Positions 7,949 to 17,715 of a stretch of 54,638 nucleotides of DNA are shown here, in pieces (position 1 is the stretch's first letter; each line of letters begins with the position of its first letter). The DNA is taken from contig CABZSR010000010.1 in assembly GCA_902528415.1 (NCBI GenBank), positions 1 through 54,638 on the forward strand, read 5' to 3'. Source of the DNA: an uncultured SAR116 cluster alpha proteobacterium (GTDB taxonomy: Bacteria > Pseudomonadota > Alphaproteobacteria > Puniceispirillales > Marisalimonadaceae). A program made the translations under genes and the position numbers. A model generated the notes under the pieces. The model worked only from the letters and a program-made list of their open reading frames with translations, was not told where the DNA came from and did no database searches.

Positions 7949-8854
7949 TTATAATTTTCTATATATCAAAGACATCATATTCTCGAAAAATGGAGGGCTA
8001 ATAGTATTATCTATAATGTTATGTTTATTATACTCAACTCTTTTATTTATTAGATTTAAATCTTCATTAATATTTTCATATGGCGTTCCTATGTATGGAT
8101 ACTCAGACCAAATTAATTTTAAGTCAAAATCATTCGCTAATAAAGATAGATTTTTTGCTGAAAAATGCCATAGGTGTTCAACAGGATGAAATAAATTCCA
8201 ATCTTTTTTATATAAGTTAGCAGAAAATGACGCACCATTAGGGGTTGCACATATGTAAAATAAAGCTCCAGATTTCATCAAAGAACTAATTTTTTTTATT
8301 GTTTTTCTTGGATCAGGTACATGTTCTATAACTCCTCTCATAGTAATAACGTCAAAAGAAGAAACAGAAAAAGGACACTTTAACACATCACCTAAATATA
8401 GATTTTTAGAATTAACATTTAAATTTTCCTTGGCAAGCTCAATTGCGAATGGATCTAACTCAGTTCCAAATTTTTCAAAACTATTAGGAATTTCTTTTAA
8501 AAAATATCCACCGCTGCATCCAACATCTAAAATTTTGCCATTTTCTGAAAATTTTTTTAAAATTTCTACATCCATTTTATATTGAAACGATCTTTGTTTC
8601 ATTTTTTTGTCATTATTAAGTCTAGTTTCTCCTATATAATTACAATAAAACTCTCGAAGACCAGTCGGACTTAGTTGAGGGTTCATAAAAATAAAACCAC
8701 ATTTTTTACAGATATCTGCTTTAAATCCTTGAAACTCAACCCAATTCTGTATTTTGTTGCTATTACAGCACAAACATTTCGATAGCTCAACTGTGCCAAA
8801 CTCGTCATATAGCTTTGAGTAATCATTTCCTCGAAAAAAATATTTTGAATTCAT
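7949..8854 (-). CDS. Class I SAM-dependent methyltransferase with N-terminal zinc-ribbon
   Basis: A 301-residue protein with a CxxC...CxxC pair (Cys27/Cys30 and Cys49/Cys52) ahead of a methyltransferase domain. The SAM loop is ILDVGCSGGYFLKE at about 108-121, followed by an acidic strand end (GTELDPF) and MRGVIEHVPDP. The layout is that of glycan-cluster methyltransferases, some of which methylate deoxysugars or lipid-linked sugars. It lies 18 bases from the upstream surface-carbohydrate gene and about 27 from murQ, in the same reverse unit. The acceptor is unknown. Confidence 0.82.
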   Translation of the reverse strand: MNSKYFFRGNDYSKLYDEFGTVELSKCLCCNSNKIQNWVEFQGFKADICKKCGFIFMNPQLSPTGLREFYCNYIGETRLNNDKKMKQRSFQYKMDVEILKKFSENGKILDVGCSGGYFLKEIPNSFEKFGTELDPFAIELAKENLNVNSKNLYLGDVLKCPFSVSSFDVITMRGVIEHVPDPRKTIKKISSLMKSGALFYICATPNGASFSANLYKKDWNLFHPVEHLWHFSAKNLSLLANDFDLKLIWSEYPYIGTPYENINEDLNLINKRVEYNKHNIIDNTISPPFFENMMSLIYRKL

Positions 8855-8871
8855 AAAACTTCTCCAATTTT

Positions 8872-10263
8872 CTAACTGAAAACTTTTATAGTTTTTTGAC
8901 TAAACATCTTGGTAACTGACAATTCTTTACTTTCAACTTTACCGGCTTGCACGCTTTGTTCTTTTCGATTTAATTGGTTTAATTTATTTATAATTAAATT
9001 AACATCATTTAAATTAAAATTCTTTTCATTTCTTCTAAATTCAAATCTTTTACCTTGTATAATTTTTCTAATAGTATGAAAAAGGTTGAATCCCAAAATC
9101 TCACGACCAAATTGTTTGTAATTAACTTTGTAATTAGAGTGACTATATAAAGAGTCGTTTACATAATGTTTATTTATATTTAAATAATCAAAAACAACAT
9201 TACTTACCCTTAATGAAGATTTACCATCAGCACTCAACAACCTCGATTTAATAAGCTTTTTCCTGTCTATTTTCATCTTCGATGAAGGTTTTAGACGATT
9301 GTTGTTACTTATTTTTTTTATCAAAAAAATAAGCTCATCAAAACTCTTGGGATTATGATTAATTTCTCCTGGAGGGGCTTGTGCCTTTAAATGAGGTGTA
9401 TTTATCCACTCTAACGATATTGGTTCTTTCCCTAACATGACAGCCTCAATGGCTGTTTGACAATTTAAATGTATTAATGCTTCACAACTATTTAACCATT
9501 CGATGGCTGTTTTTGTTTGATTTATTTCAAAGTTAGGAAAACGCAAAAGCTTCTCATAAGGTGTTCTAGACTCAAAAGGATGGGGCCGTAGAACAAAATT
9601 AACGTTAGGGACCGTTTTGCAAATTCTTTCAATAATTGAAATAACTTTTTTATTTACTTCATATGAATCTTTAGCATATTTGTTTGCAAATTTTCTATCA
9701 TACCCCATATCAATCATCGCTTTAGATTCTTCAATATAATTTTTAGTAAACTTAGGGTTTCCAACAGGGAAAGTTGTGTTTATTAAAATAAATTTTTTTT
9801 CATAAAAATCTTTATGGAATATTTTGTTGTAAGGATGAATGCAAAAATCATATCTTGGGCAACCTGTTATTTTTAATACTCCATCATTAAAAATATTTTT
9901 TTTCCTGAAAGCGTTATATTGATCATGACCCCATAAACAATATAAATTAACAAGATTTTTTTCCATTATATTAAAAACAAATTGTGAAAATTTTTCAATA
10001 TCTCTTCCTGGAGAACCTTCAGTATCTAAAATACATATTTTTATATTTTCTTTTTTGTATCTTTGAAGTAATGGAATATTATTAGGTCTAAGGTAATTCG
10101 CAATAACAAGGTCAGGTTTAATTGCAATTATATCAAATGCTTGACAGTACATTGGAACTATATAAGCGTTAACATTTTGTTTTGCCAAATGCCAAGCTAT
10201 TAGTGTTATACCCTCTAAATCTCTCAGAGGGTTGTCAACGATCAAACAAACTTTATACTTCAT
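8872..10263 (-). CDS. Surface carbohydrate biosynthesis protein (GT-B/CDP-glycerophosphotransferase-like)
   Basis: The 463-residue protein resembles the 'surface carbohydrate biosynthesis' family seen in O-antigen and nonulosonate clusters. It opens with VCLIVDNPLRDLEG, has an early ILDTEGSPG region, an LRPHPFE motif near residue 224 typical of the CDP-glycerol glycerophosphotransferase-like/GT-B fold, and an SCEALIHLNCQTAIEAVMLGKEP donor-site-like stretch. There is no signal peptide or membrane segment. I infer a cytoplasmic sugar or polyol-phosphate transferase; donor and acceptor are unknown. The last 90 residues are Lys/Asn-rich and may be a poorly conserved tail. Confidence 0.7.
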   Translation of the reverse strand: MKYKVCLIVDNPLRDLEGITLIAWHLAKQNVNAYIVPMYCQAFDIIAIKPDLVIANYLRPNNIPLLQRYKKENIKICILDTEGSPGRDIEKFSQFVFNIMEKNLVNLYCLWGHDQYNAFRKKNIFNDGVLKITGCPRYDFCIHPYNKIFHKDFYEKKFILINTTFPVGNPKFTKNYIEESKAMIDMGYDRKFANKYAKDSYEVNKKVISIIERICKTVPNVNFVLRPHPFESRTPYEKLLRFPNFEINQTKTAIEWLNSCEALIHLNCQTAIEAVMLGKEPISLEWINTPHLKAQAPPGEINHNPKSFDELIFLIKKISNNNRLKPSSKMKIDRKKLIKSRLLSADGKSSLRVSNVVFDYLNINKHYVNDSLYSHSNYKVNYKQFGREILGFNLFHTIRKIIQGKRFEFRRNEKNFNLNDVNLIINKLNQLNRKEQSVQAGKVESKELSVTKMFSQKTIKVFS

Positions 10264-10271
10264 TAAAAACC

Positions 10272-10628
10272 TTATAAATTATGATTTAAAAAATAACTTT
10301 TAATATGAAACTTAAAATGATTAATGTTAGAGCAACTCTGTCTCTTAGCTTCATGAACTATAGTAATATTTTTAGATTGGGCAACATTAAGGCCAAGTTT
10401 TCTTGGTCTTCTACAAAGATCCACATATTCTTGTTGTGAGGAATTATAAATCCAATTTATTGGAAGTTCTTGAAGCCATTTTAAATTTTGAATTTTCTCA
10501 GGTATGTTTATAGTAATAAACATTTTTACAATTTCTTTACAATTTCTTAGGCTTTTTATTAGAGGTAATAATAGTGTAAACTGCCCGTGACTTACCATTG
10601 ATATTGTTATGTTAATGGATTTAATCAT
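10272..10628 (-). pseudogene. Glycosyltransferase family 2 with internal deletion
   Basis: Only 118 residues, yet both ends of a GT2 (rhamnosyltransferase-like, normally around 290) can be seen. Residues 1-63 match the N-terminal Rossmann half (ISMVSHGQ..LLLPLIKSL, then ITINIPE and LPINWIYNSS). Residues 66-118 match the C-terminal end (YVDLCRRPRKLG, then a VVH-like TIVHEAKRQS, then HFKFHIKSYF). The region that should hold the DxD metal site and the acceptor pocket is gone, the join falling at about residues 63-66. The frame remains open. It is probably non-functional, produced by an in-frame deletion. Confidence 0.65.
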
Positions 10629-10636
10629 AATAACTT

Positions 10637-11674
10637 TTAAATAACTTCCCAGTAAACTGGAAAATTAGGATTAAATACTGATATAGAATCATTGCCAACT
10701 TTTATTTGTTTTTTAAAAACAATAGGATTTTCTCGCTTCAATAATTTGATTTTAGTTTTATTTTTGCTTAGGCCATAATGGTTTGATCCATTTAAGCTTG
10801 TAAATTTTTCAAGATTTTCAATAGAATTATAATCGTCAAATACTTGAGCTAATATTGACATACAATAAGTGGCATTGAAAATACCAGCACATCCACAACA
10901 ATTTTCTTTATAAGAAGTAAAATGAGGAGCAGTATCCGTACCTAAAAAAAACTTTTTATTACCCTTAGTTGCGACTTTAATTAGTGACTTCCTATGTTTC
11001 TCTCTTTTTAAAATTGGTAAACAATAGTTGTGAGGTCTAATGCCACCAACAAAAATTGCGTTTCTATTTAGGGCCAAGTGATGAGGAGTTATAGAAGCTA
11101 CAAGATTTTGATTGCCCTGATTAACATACATTGTTGCATCTTCAGTAGTTATATGTTCAAGAGTAATTTTAAGTTCTGGTAATTCTTTACAAATAAAATC
11201 TAGATTTTGATTAATAAAAACTTTTTCTCTGTCAAAAATATCAACTTCATTGTGAGTTACTTCTCCATGAATGAGAAGTGGCATACCAATTTTTGCCATT
11301 TTTTCGAGTGTAGGCATGATATTTTTTATATCCTTTACACCTGAGTCAGAGTTTGTTGTTGCACCTGCAGGGTAAAGTTTAGCCGCAAACACAGCTTTAT
11401 TATTATATGCTTCTTCTAAGTCATTTTTATTGGTTTTTTCGGTCAAATATAACGTCATGAAGGGTTCAAAATTATCAGTTTTGGGAATAGCTTTATTTAT
11501 TCTTTCTTTATATAGAATTGCTTGTTTTCCATTAAGTATAGGAGGTATTAAATTAGGCATGACTATTGCTCTTGCAAAATTTCTTGTGGTTTCAGGAACA
11601 ACTACTTTCAATATTTCTCTATCTCTAAAATGAACATGCCAATCATCTGGTTTGATAATTTCTATTTCTTGCAT
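10637..11674 (-). CDS. pyrC: Dihydroorotase
   Basis: A 345-residue type II (PyrC) dihydroorotase, which closes N-carbamoyl-aspartate to dihydroorotate in de novo pyrimidine synthesis. Metal-site motifs are in order: DWHVHFRD (His14, His16), AKLYPAGATTNS with the bridging Lys, LIHGEV, LEHITT, and GTDTAPH with the catalytic Asp. Length and motif order match E. coli PyrC. It closes the glycan region, eight bases upstream of the decayed GT2, with the ATG at 11672-11674 and no strong ribosome site. pyrF lies some 5 kb away on the same strand. Confidence 0.95.
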   Translation of the reverse strand: MQEIEIIKPDDWHVHFRDREILKVVVPETTRNFARAIVMPNLIPPILNGKQAILYKERINKAIPKTDNFEPFMTLYLTEKTNKNDLEEAYNNKAVFAAKLYPAGATTNSDSGVKDIKNIMPTLEKMAKIGMPLLIHGEVTHNEVDIFDREKVFINQNLDFICKELPELKITLEHITTEDATMYVNQGNQNLVASITPHHLALNRNAIFVGGIRPHNYCLPILKREKHRKSLIKVATKGNKKFFLGTDTAPHFTSYKENCCGCAGIFNATYCMSILAQVFDDYNSIENLEKFTSLNGSNHYGLSKNKTKIKLLKRENPIVFKKQIKVGNDSISVFNPNFPVYWEVI

Positions 11675-11762
11675 AGTGTTGATCTAATCTTTAAAAATAA
11701 AATTTAGTATGTTAATAGTATAGATAAATTGAACATATTAATTAACTTTTGGGAAGTTTACT

Positions 11763-12362
11763 ATGAAAATTTCAATTATTTCTGCTAGTCATAGAACTAA
11801 ATCTCAATCAAAAAAAATTTCTAATGTACTCAATAATAACTTATTAAGCTTACAGTCAGATTTGGACATATATGAAATAGATTTAGCGGATACATCATTG
11901 CCTCTTTGGTCATCTGATAAAAAAAAGGGAGAGGGTGTTTGGGGAGATACTTGGAATTCAATTTCAGATAATTTAAGTAAATCAGATGGTTTTATTTTAG
12001 TAGTGCCTGAATATGGTGGAATGGCAACACCTGCTGCTAAAAATATTTTTTTATTGTGTGGCAGTGGTGAATTTGCACATAAGCCTGGTTTAATAGTATC
12101 AGTTAGCAGTGGAAATGGTGGTGCTAATCCAATATCTGAGTTGAGAATGTCTTCTTACAAGAATACACACATAATGTGGATACCAGAAAACATTATTATT
12201 AGAAATGTAGAAGAATTTAATCCAGGTGCTCATGGCAATAATATTCCTGAATGGTTAGATAATAGAATAGATTACGTTTTGAAGTTACTTTTGGCTTATG
12301 CATCAAATATGAAACCTCTAAGAGAGATAATTAACAGGAAGGATTTTGGAAATGGAATGTAA
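11763..12362 (+). CDS. NAD(P)H-dependent FMN reductase family protein
   Basis: A 199-residue flavodoxin-fold reductase. It starts with the phosphate-binding strand [14 protein letters not shown] (about 2-15), has the flavin-contact [15 protein letters not shown] (about 80-94), and a [12 protein letters not shown] loop. Such proteins reduce FMN, azo compounds, quinones or chromate using NAD(P)H. The exact substrate is not deducible. It begins after an 88-base gap shared with the divergent pyrC, with GGGAAG just upstream of the ATG. Its 3' end overlaps the pterin dehydratase gene. Confidence 0.85.
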   Translation: MKISIISASHRTKSQSKKISNVLNNNLLSLQSDLDIYEIDLADTSLPLWSSDKKKGEGVWGDTWNSISDNLSKSDGFILVVPEYGGMATPAAKNIFLLCGSGEFAHKPGLIVSVSSGNGGANPISELRMSSYKNTHIMWIPENIIIRNVEEFNPGAHGNNIPEWLDNRIDYVLKLLLAYASNMKPLREIINRKDFGNGM

Positions 12363-12642
12363 TGATACAATCAAAAAATTTGAAGAAATTGAAGGTTGGG
12401 AAAAAACTAATGATGGAAGAGAGGCGTTTGTCAAACTTTTCAAATTTTCTGATTTTAAACAAGCTTTTTCCTTTATGACGTCTATTGCCATGAAAGCAGA
12501 ACAAATAAATCATCATCCAGAATGGGAAAACGTATATAATAAAGTTACAATTACTCTTACAACTCACGATGCTGGAGGCGTTTCTGAGTTAGATTACAAT
12601 TTGGCAGTTTTTACAGAAAAGTGTTTCAAAAATTATACTTGA
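12352..12642 (+). CDS. phhB: 4a-hydroxytetrahydrobiopterin dehydratase (pterin-4-alpha-carbinolamine dehydratase)
   Basis: A 96-residue PCD/DCoH protein with the family's catalytic core ..[17 protein letters not shown] and the tail [14 protein letters not shown]. It regenerates quinonoid dihydropterin after aromatic amino acid hydroxylation, and in bacteria it may also be a moonlighting or folate-related factor. I place the start at ATG 12352, eight bases after AGGAAGGA (12336-12343); a TTG at 12346 is a weaker option. It overlaps the flavin reductase by 11 bases. No phenylalanine hydroxylase lies nearby. Confidence 0.92.
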   Translation: MECNDTIKKFEEIEGWEKTNDGREAFVKLFKFSDFKQAFSFMTSIAMKAEQINHHPEWENVYNKVTITLTTHDAGGVSELDYNLAVFTEKCFKNYT

Positions 12643-12660
12643 TTTTTGATTAAATAGGTT

Positions 12661-14628
12661 ATGGAAAAAGATATATTTTCAAATCCAGTGACGTGGATAC
12701 CATCTGATGAAAAAATTCAATCTTCTCAGATGTATAAATTTATGAAAAAAATTAATGCGCAATATAATTTAAATTTAATCAGTTTCGCTGATTTACATGG
12801 TTGGTCAGTAAAAAACAAAAGTGACTTTTGGTCATTTGTTTGGGAATTTTTTGAGGTTAAAGGTTCTAAAGGAGATATCCCATATATCGACCCTGAAAAC
12901 TTAATGCCAGGAAGTAAATTTTTTCCCAATGGGACTGTGAATTATGCTGAAAACATGCTCTCTGGGGATGTTTCTGGCACTGCGATTGTTTTTAAATCTG
13001 AGGCTAAAATTAGAATAGAGATTTCTTGGAAAGAGCTTAGGGGGCAAGTTACTATTCTAGCACATTTTTTACGAAAACAAGGTGTTAAAAAAGGAGATAG
13101 GGTTGCAGCATATATGCCTAATATGCCTGAAACTGTAACAATGATGTTAGCAACTTCATCTATAGGTGCAATATTTTCTTCGGCGTCTCCAGATTTCGGT
13201 GTGGATGGTGTACTTGATAGGTTTGGTCAAATTGAACCAAAAATTTTACTTACTACTGATGGTTATTGGTACAATGGTAAAGAAGTTAACATAACTAATA
13301 AAGTTTCAGACGTTGTTAAATCCTTACCTTCTTTACAAAAAGTTGTCATTGCACCACTTTTAGGAAATAAATTAGAGTATGATGTTGATAAGTTTATTAG
13401 CTATAGCGTTGTTCAAGAAAAATACTTTACACAAGACATATTTTTTGAACCTCTTTGTCTAGATGACCCTTTGTATATTATGTTTTCTAGTGGAACTACA
13501 GGTAAGCCTAAATGTATTGTTCATTCAAATGGCGGCATTTTATTAAAACATTTAGTTGAAATGGGTTTGCATTCTAATGCACGAAAAAAGAGTAGAGTTT
13601 TTTACTTTACAACTTGTGGATGGATGATGTGGAATTGGTTGGTGTCAGGACTTCTACTTAAATCTACAATTTATTTATATGATGGCTCCCCTTTTTTTCC
13701 AAATGCGGAAATTTTATGGGATTATGTTGATGGTGAAAAAATAAATTTCATGGGGGTTTCAGCAAAATATATTGATGCTTTAAGTAAAGAAAATATTAAT
13801 ATTATTAAGAAGTATGAATTAAGTGACTTAGAGATAATTGGATCAACAGGATCTCCATTAGTACATGAAAGCTTTGATTACATATATAATAATGTAAAAA
13901 AAGATGTTTCGGTCGCAAGCTTATCAGGTGGAACAGATATAGTGGGTTGTTTTGTAGGTGGTAATCCAATGTCAGTAGTTCGACGAGGTGAAATACAGGG
14001 TCCAATTTTAGGTATGGATGTTCATGTTTATAATGAAAATGGAGAATCGGTAAAAAATGAGAAAGGAGAGTTGGTTTGCTCTCAGAGCTTTCCTACTATG
14101 CCATTAAATTTTTGGAATGATGTAAAGAATGAAAAATATCATGACGCTTATTTTAGTAAATATCGAAATGTGTGGTGTCATGGAGATTATATTGCAAAAA
14201 CTGAAAATGATGGTTTCATAATTTTTGGCAGATCCGACGCCACTTTAAACCCTGGAGGAGTTCGTATTGGTACAGCCGAAATTTATAGACAAGTTGAACA
14301 AATAGAAGAAATTCTTGAAGGCCTAGTTGTAGGACAAATTTGGAAGGGTGATACAAGGGTAGTTTTATTTGTAAGATTGAAGCCAAAATATGATTTGACA
14401 CAAGACCTAATCACAAAAATAAAAACTAAAATCAAAACAGGAGCCTCTCCTAGGCATGTTCCTTCAAAAATTATTGTTGTTAATGATATACCTAGAACAA
14501 AATCTGGCAAAATAGCGGAATTAGCCGTGCGGGATTTAATTCATAATAAAAAGATTGATAATAAAACGGCCTTATCTAATCCTGAGTGTTTAGAAGAATA
14601 TAAAAATATCGAAGAATTAAGAGTCTAA
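12661..14628 (+). CDS. Acetoacetyl-CoA synthetase
   Basis: A 655-residue ANL-superfamily ligase specific in layout to acetoacetate-CoA ligase (AacS). The N-terminus has the DLHGWSV and the PGSKFFPNGTVNYAENML stretch typical of that branch, the AMP signature FSSGTTGKPK lies near 274-283, CGWMMWNW near 320, and the C-terminal lysine motif is in PRTKSGKIAE. It converts acetoacetate and CoA to acetoacetyl-CoA in the cytosol, feeding thiolase and lipid or ketone-body metabolism. It starts 18 bases after phhB and ends four bases into the convergent MFS gene. Confidence 0.93.
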   Translation: MEKDIFSNPVTWIPSDEKIQSSQMYKFMKKINAQYNLNLISFADLHGWSVKNKSDFWSFVWEFFEVKGSKGDIPYIDPENLMPGSKFFPNGTVNYAENMLSGDVSGTAIVFKSEAKIRIEISWKELRGQVTILAHFLRKQGVKKGDRVAAYMPNMPETVTMMLATSSIGAIFSSASPDFGVDGVLDRFGQIEPKILLTTDGYWYNGKEVNITNKVSDVVKSLPSLQKVVIAPLLGNKLEYDVDKFISYSVVQEKYFTQDIFFEPLCLDDPLYIMFSSGTTGKPKCIVHSNGGILLKHLVEMGLHSNARKKSRVFYFTTCGWMMWNWLVSGLLLKSTIYLYDGSPFFPNAEILWDYVDGEKINFMGVSAKYIDALSKENINIIKKYELSDLEIIGSTGSPLVHESFDYIYNNVKKDVSVASLSGGTDIVGCFVGGNPMSVVRRGEIQGPILGMDVHVYNENGESVKNEKGELVCSQSFPTMPLNFWNDVKNEKYHDAYFSKYRNVWCHGDYIAKTENDGFIIFGRSDATLNPGGVRIGTAEIYRQVEQIEEILEGLVVGQIWKGDTRVVLFVRLKPKYDLTQDLITKIKTKIKTGASPRHVPSKIIVVNDIPRTKSGKIAELAVRDLIHNKKIDNKTALSNPECLEEYKNIEELRV

Positions 14629-15839
14629 CCCACTTCTTTTATTTCTGAATTTACAGAAAAAGGCTCTTCTTTTACTGTTATCGTTAGAATAAATGCTATA
14701 ATACCTAAAGCAACGCTTAACCACCACATATTTTCATAATTACCATAAATATCAAAAAATCTACCACCAAGCCAAGCTCCTAACACAGCCCCTAATTGAT
14801 GACAAATAAAACAGATACCTGATAAAGTTGCTAGATATTTAGGGCCTATAAACGAAAGTATAATAGCATTTGTCATTGGAACTGTTGCTAGCCAAAATAT
14901 TCCAATTAGAGACCCAAATAATATAGCTATTGTTGGCGAGGGCGGTGACAAAACAAATATGGTAATTGCTAATGATCTAAATAAATATATTATTGATAAG
15001 GGCATAGGTTTTTTAATTTTTCCTCCTAGCCACCCAAAGCCTATTGTTCCTAAAATATTAGTTACACCTATGATTGCTAAGGACCAGCCGGCAACTTCCA
15101 CAGAAATACCTTTTGATACTAAGTCAGTTGGAAGGTGTAAAGCTATAAAAGTTACATGAAAACCGCAAACAAAAAAACCAAGTACCAATAATAAATAATT
15201 TTTTTCTTGTAAAGAAAATTTAACAGTATTTTTTAAATCTTCCTTAAAAGCTTGATTTTGTGCACTAACATTATTTGGATCATTTAGAAGCGGTAAAAGA
15301 AATAATAGACAAGTAGATATTGAAGCTAAAACAAGTAAGCTTGTTTGCCATCCAAATTCTTTATTCATCCACATGGTTGGCAACACTACAGCAAATTGAC
15401 CGAATGAGCCTGCAGCGGCAACTAATCCCATAGCAAGCGAGCGTTTATTTACTGGAGCCACCTTACCTGCTATACTAACAATAGTAGCCATTCCAGCCCC
15501 ACCAAGACCAAACCCCATTAGAGTTGTAGCTGAAAATAGTTTAATTTCTGAGGTGGGGTTGCTCATGAAAAAAATTCCAGAAGCAAAACAAATTATTCCG
15601 AAGGCTAATACTTTTTGAGGGCCAAATTTATCAATTAAAATACCAAGAACAAACGTTACTAAACCCCAGACAATCGCTTGAACACCAATAGCGAATGAAA
15701 AGAACTCTTTTCCGTCATTCATGAAAGTGGAGATTGGCTCTAAAAACAATCCAAGAGCTTGTCTTACACCCATAATCATTGCAATTATTATAGAACATAC
15801 GAGTATGATGACTTGCCAATCCACTTTTTTTATTTCCAT
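14625..15839 (-). CDS. MFS transporter (OFA/monocarboxylate-like)
   Basis: A 404-residue major facilitator with about twelve hydrophobic segments. The loop 2-3 motif is present (GILIDKFGPQKVLAF), and the start (MGVRQALGLFLEPI) resembles the oxalate/formate antiporter-like and monocarboxylate branch. It starts 22 bases downstream of a marR gene on the same strand, so it is the likely target of that regulator. The substrate is not deducible. Its last four bases overlap the end of the convergent acetoacetyl-CoA synthetase. Confidence 0.88.
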   Translation of the reverse strand: MEIKKVDWQVIILVCSIIIAMIMGVRQALGLFLEPISTFMNDGKEFFSFAIGVQAIVWGLVTFVLGILIDKFGPQKVLAFGIICFASGIFFMSNPTSEIKLFSATTLMGFGLGGAGMATIVSIAGKVAPVNKRSLAMGLVAAAGSFGQFAVVLPTMWMNKEFGWQTSLLVLASISTCLLFLLPLLNDPNNVSAQNQAFKEDLKNTVKFSLQEKNYLLLVLGFFVCGFHVTFIALHLPTDLVSKGISVEVAGWSLAIIGVTNILGTIGFGWLGGKIKKPMPLSIIYLFRSLAITIFVLSPPSPTIAILFGSLIGIFWLATVPMTNAIILSFIGPKYLATLSGICFICHQLGAVLGAWLGGRFFDIYGNYENMWWLSVALGIIAFILTITVKEEPFSVNSEIKEVG

Positions 15840-15861
15840 CGTTATTCCTACAATTTAAAAA

Positions 15862-16281
15862 TTAAATATGAATTTTACTAATTTTATTCATTAAAGTGTC
15901 AATCTCTTTATAATTTTTTATACCTAATGCTTTTATATATTTGTGTTGAGTTTCTTCCCAAATAATAATTGCTTCTCTAAGTTTGTTTTGACCAACAGTC
16001 GTTAATTGAATTATTTTATTTTTATTATCTTGTTCGTATTTATAAGAAATGAGGTTCATTTTTATTAATTTTTCAATATTGCGCAAAACTGTGGTTCTAT
16101 CCAGCTCTAGCAGATATGATAAATCAGAAATATTTGTTTTACCCAATTTTTGAACATTTCTTAAAGTACTAAACTGAGTGATTTTAAGATCAACTTTAGC
16201 TAGAGCTGAATCATATATTTTAGTTAGATTATTACTCGCTTTTCGAAGACTTATACAATTACAAAAAGTATTATGTACCAT
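15862..16281 (-). CDS. MarR-family transcriptional regulator
   Basis: A winged-helix MarR protein (139 residues from the start chosen here). It has the family opening CNCISLRKASNNLTKIYD, a ITQFSTLR helix, the recognition helix region LLELDRTTVLRNIEKL and the wing KIIQLTTVGQNKL. A longer start at 16305 adds eight residues (M-K-C-V-Y-T-H-I). I prefer 16281 because the bases just upstream form a perfect palindrome that looks like the protein's own operator. The co-directional MFS gene follows at 22 bases, so effector-controlled export or uptake is likely. Confidence 0.85.
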   Translation of the reverse strand: MVHNTFCNCISLRKASNNLTKIYDSALAKVDLKITQFSTLRNVQKLGKTNISDLSYLLELDRTTVLRNIEKLIKMNLISYKYEQDNKNKIIQLTTVGQNKLREAIIIWEETQHKYIKALGIKNYKEIDTLMNKISKIHI

Positions 16282-16284
16282 AAT

Positions 16285-16300
16285 ATGTGTATATACACAT
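16285..16300. promoter_or_regulatory. Perfect 16-bp palindrome, candidate MarR operator
   Basis: ATGTGTATATACACAT reads identically on both strands. It lies four bases upstream of the preferred marR start (16281) and would block transcription or early elongation of the marR-MFS pair. Size and full symmetry fit operators bound by MarR dimers; binding itself is inferred. Confidence 0.55.
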
Positions 16301-16328
16301 TTCATAATCGAGTCTAATTAATATTAAA

Positions 16329-16790
16329 TTAACCCCTTCCTTTATAGTTTTCAACGGAATGATCTGGGATAAATAAATTTTTAGGCTGCTCACATGTTTG
16401 CCAAAATATATCAATTGGAATTCCACCTCTTGGGTACCAGTAACCACCAATTCTTAACCATTTAGGAGACAGTAAATGAACAATATCTTGAGCAATTGAA
16501 ATTGTGCAATCCTCATGAAAAGCACCATGATTTCTATACCCTAATAGGTATAATTTAAAGGACTTACTCTCTACTATAAATTTATTAGGAACGTAGTCTA
16601 TTACAATGTGCGCAAAATCAGGTTGAGATGTAACTGGACATATTGAAGTGAATTCAGGACAAGTAAATCTTATATTATAATCTAAACCAATTTTAGGGTT
16701 ATTTACTTTTTCAAGAATATTTTTGTCAGGAGATTCTGGAACTTCACCTTTATAGCCAAGAGCATTTAGGTCTTTATCTGATTTACTCAT
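16329..16790 (-). CDS. queF: NADPH-dependent preQ0 reductase (7-cyano-7-deazaguanine reductase)
   Basis: A 153-residue unimodular (YkvM-type) QueF that reduces preQ0 nitrile to preQ1 amine for queuosine in tRNA. Key residues are visible: the thioimide Cys51 in [13 protein letters not shown] with Asp58, the QueF motif [16 protein letters not shown] (about 74-89), and FHEDC (His92, Glu93). The start overlaps the last eight bases of pyrF, so translation is coupled. Other queuosine genes are not in the window. Confidence 0.95.
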   Translation of the reverse strand: MSKSDKDLNALGYKGEVPESPDKNILEKVNNPKIGLDYNIRFTCPEFTSICPVTSQPDFAHIVIDYVPNKFIVESKSFKLYLLGYRNHGAFHEDCTISIAQDIVHLLSPKWLRIGGYWYPRGGIPIDIFWQTCEQPKNLFIPDHSVENYKGRG

Positions 16791-17712
16791 GTAAATATCT
16801 CACGTAATTAATAGATGTTAGTTCATTATTGATAGAATTTATTTTTGACAATATTATTTTTTGCCATTCTTCAATATTTCCAGCTAAATAAGCTTCTTCT
16901 GGAAACAAAATACTTCTAGAGGCGTTAATCAAACCAAAGTTTAAAAGGTTAGTGTGCTTGGTATCTTGAATTAATGGTGCACATGCGTCTTTTGCGGATG
17001 CGCCTTGAGCACCATAACCAGGAATTAAAAATGGAGCGTTAGGTAATAGTTTTCTTAATTCCAAAGCATCTTCTCTAAACGTAGCTCCAGATACAACTCC
17101 TATTGAAGATAACCCTAAGGTGCCTTTATACTTTTCTACAATAGGTTTTAAAATATTAGCAAGATGCTCATAGCATTTAATGCCTGTTGAAAGCGGCATT
17201 TCTTGAATATCTTTAGAGCCTTTATTACTTGTATGCGCCAAAATAAATAATCCACTACCTGTTGTGGAAGCTTTTTTAAAGAAAGGTTCTAAACTATCAA
17301 TTCCCAACCATGGGTTGACAGTAAGAGCATCGCTTGGAAATGGAGCATTTTTTCCTAAATAAGCATTTGCATAGGCTTGACTAGTGCTTCCTATGTCCCC
17401 TCTTTTTGCATCCATAACTACTAAAATTTTTTTTGACTGGGCATGTTTACATAAGGATGAAAGTAGCTTCATACCATCTGGACCAAGTTGTTCAAACAAT
17501 GCAATTTGGGGTTTTATTGCGGGCACTAATCCAGTAGCGACGTCTAAAAGTGAAAAACAAAATTTTTCAACTTGCCCAACAATATTCGAAGATTTAGTTG
17601 TTATATCAAAAATTTTAGGCATTAAGTCTAGATGTGGATCAACACCTAAACACAAGAAAGATTTTGAGTTTCTAATTTTTGTAACAAGTCTGTCTCCAAA
17701 GTGGTTAATCAT
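16783..17712 (-). CDS. pyrF: Orotidine 5'-phosphate decarboxylase, type 2
   Basis: A 309-residue PyrF of the longer subfamily 2. It has FLCLGVDPH near 20-28, an AIKPQIA strand, the catalytic [15 protein letters not shown] (about 101-115), and a C-terminal [11 protein letters not shown] phosphate loop. It forms UMP from OMP, the last step of de novo UMP synthesis. It follows gapR by three bases and overlaps queF by eight, in a tight reverse operon. Confidence 0.94.
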   Translation of the reverse strand: MINHFGDRLVTKIRNSKSFLCLGVDPHLDLMPKIFDITTKSSNIVGQVEKFCFSLLDVATGLVPAIKPQIALFEQLGPDGMKLLSSLCKHAQSKKILVVMDAKRGDIGSTSQAYANAYLGKNAPFPSDALTVNPWLGIDSLEPFFKKASTTGSGLFILAHTSNKGSKDIQEMPLSTGIKCYEHLANILKPIVEKYKGTLGLSSIGVVSGATFREDALELRKLLPNAPFLIPGYGAQGASAKDACAPLIQDTKHTNLLNFGLINASRSILFPEEAYLAGNIEEWQKIILSKINSINNELTSINYVRYLHE

Positions 17713-17715
17713 GTA

